Below are positions 6,396 to 6,557 of a stretch of 6,557 nucleotides of DNA, in pieces (the stretch's first letter is position 1; every line of letters starts with the position of its first letter). The notes under the pieces are model-generated. The model made no database searches. It had not been told where the DNA came from and worked only from the letters and a program-made list of their open reading frames with translations. Source of the DNA: RGIG7213 sp045124505 (GTDB lineage Bacteria; Bacillota; Clostridia; Oscillospirales; CAG-272); the NCBI GenBank assembly GCA_045124505.1, contig JBGVLZ010000073.1:1-6557 (forward strand), written 5' to 3'. The translations under genes were made by a program, and so were the position numbers.

Positions 6396-6426
6396 AATAA
6401 AATTGCAATATATTTAATTTAACCAT

Positions 6427-6455
6427 ATTTTACATTAATTATTCGTATTTGTCAA
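6427..6455 (-). promoter_or_regulatory. Sigma-A promoter of the glcT-pts-ppa operon
   Basis: On the minus strand, TTGACA (6455-6450) and TAAAAT (6432-6427) are separated by 17 bases. Transcription should start near 6420, about 25 nt before the RAT. No other good promoter is visible in the gaps of the operon, so this one probably serves all five genes. Confidence 0.75.
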
Positions 6456-6497
6456 TAAGGCGGCCTTTAAAACGGCGATTTGCCTAACCACAAATTC

Positions 6498-6517
6498 TAC
6501 AAGTTGTGAAACTTGCA
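6498..6517. repeat. Short dyad upstream of the operon promoter
   Basis: CAAGTT (6500-6505) and AACTTG (6510-6515) form a 6-bp inverted repeat around GTGA, with an outer T/A pair at 6498/6517. It lies about 45 bases upstream of the -35 box, a position compatible with an activator site. It does not fit the cre consensus because the central CG is missing. The surrounding bases from 6456 to 6557 hold no open reading frame on the minus strand and no other clear signal. Confidence 0.3.
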
Positions 6518-6557
6518 CAAAATTATTTCTAAATTATTGGCATGAATTATTTACTGT

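Noticed and set aside
6456..6490. GC-rich GGCGGCC...ACGGCG stretch as terminator of a gene upstream of the window
   Set aside because: Only three- to four-base pairings with poor register and no U tract could be drawn.
6498..6517. Possible cre (CcpA) site upstream of the operon promoter
   Set aside because: The dyad TGCAAGTTTCACA lacks the central CG and correct half-site spacing of the cre consensus.

Overview
The window looks like a piece of a low-to-mid GC Firmicutes (Clostridia) chromosome. The PTS proteins, a BglG/LicT-type antiterminator with its RNA target, consensus sigma-A promoters and an archaeal-type glutamate synthase amidotransferase all point that way. The HPr and amidotransferase sequences resemble those of the Oscillospirales/Ruminococcaceae; that placement is inference from recalled family patterns. 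Every supported gene lies on the minus strand, so transcription runs from high to low coordinates.

Right part (6557 to 746): a glucose phosphotransferase operon in the order glcT (PRD antiterminator), ptsG (membrane permease EIICBA), ptsH (HPr), ptsI (Enzyme I), ppa (soluble inorganic pyrophosphatase). A TTGACA-17-TAAAAT promoter drives a leader containing a ribonucleic antiterminator (RAT) that shares two bases with an intrinsic terminator. This is the classical LicT/SacY/GlcT switch. It sits in front of the regulator itself, so the whole operon, including glcT, appears autoregulated. Phosphate would flow from PEP to Enzyme I His189, HPr His15, IIA His632, IIB Cys476 and then glucose. The four PRD histidines of GlcT would read the state of that relay. 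The coding gaps in ptsG-ptsH-ptsI are only 20-21 nt, and ppa overlaps ptsI by 17 nt.

Left part (745 to 1): a 203-nt gap carries a consensus promoter (TTGACA-17-TATAAT). It is followed almost at once by a 25-bp hairpin and a U-rich tract, then the 5' end of a class II glutamine amidotransferase gene of the glutamate-synthase type, cut by the window edge. The hairpin is a terminator-like attenuator in the leader of a nitrogen-assimilation gene.

Most interesting points: (i) HPr has Lys at position 46, where the HPr kinase target Ser46 is expected; (ii) the strand-specific promoter-proximal hairpin before the amidotransferase gene; (iii) the RAT placed upstream of glcT with a different hairpin in the glcT-ptsG gap; (iv) a pyrophosphatase gene translationally overlapped with ptsI. 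I see no mobile elements, CRISPR arrays, tRNAs or rRNAs, and no wholly new system: the window is a coherent core metabolic locus with unusual regulatory details.
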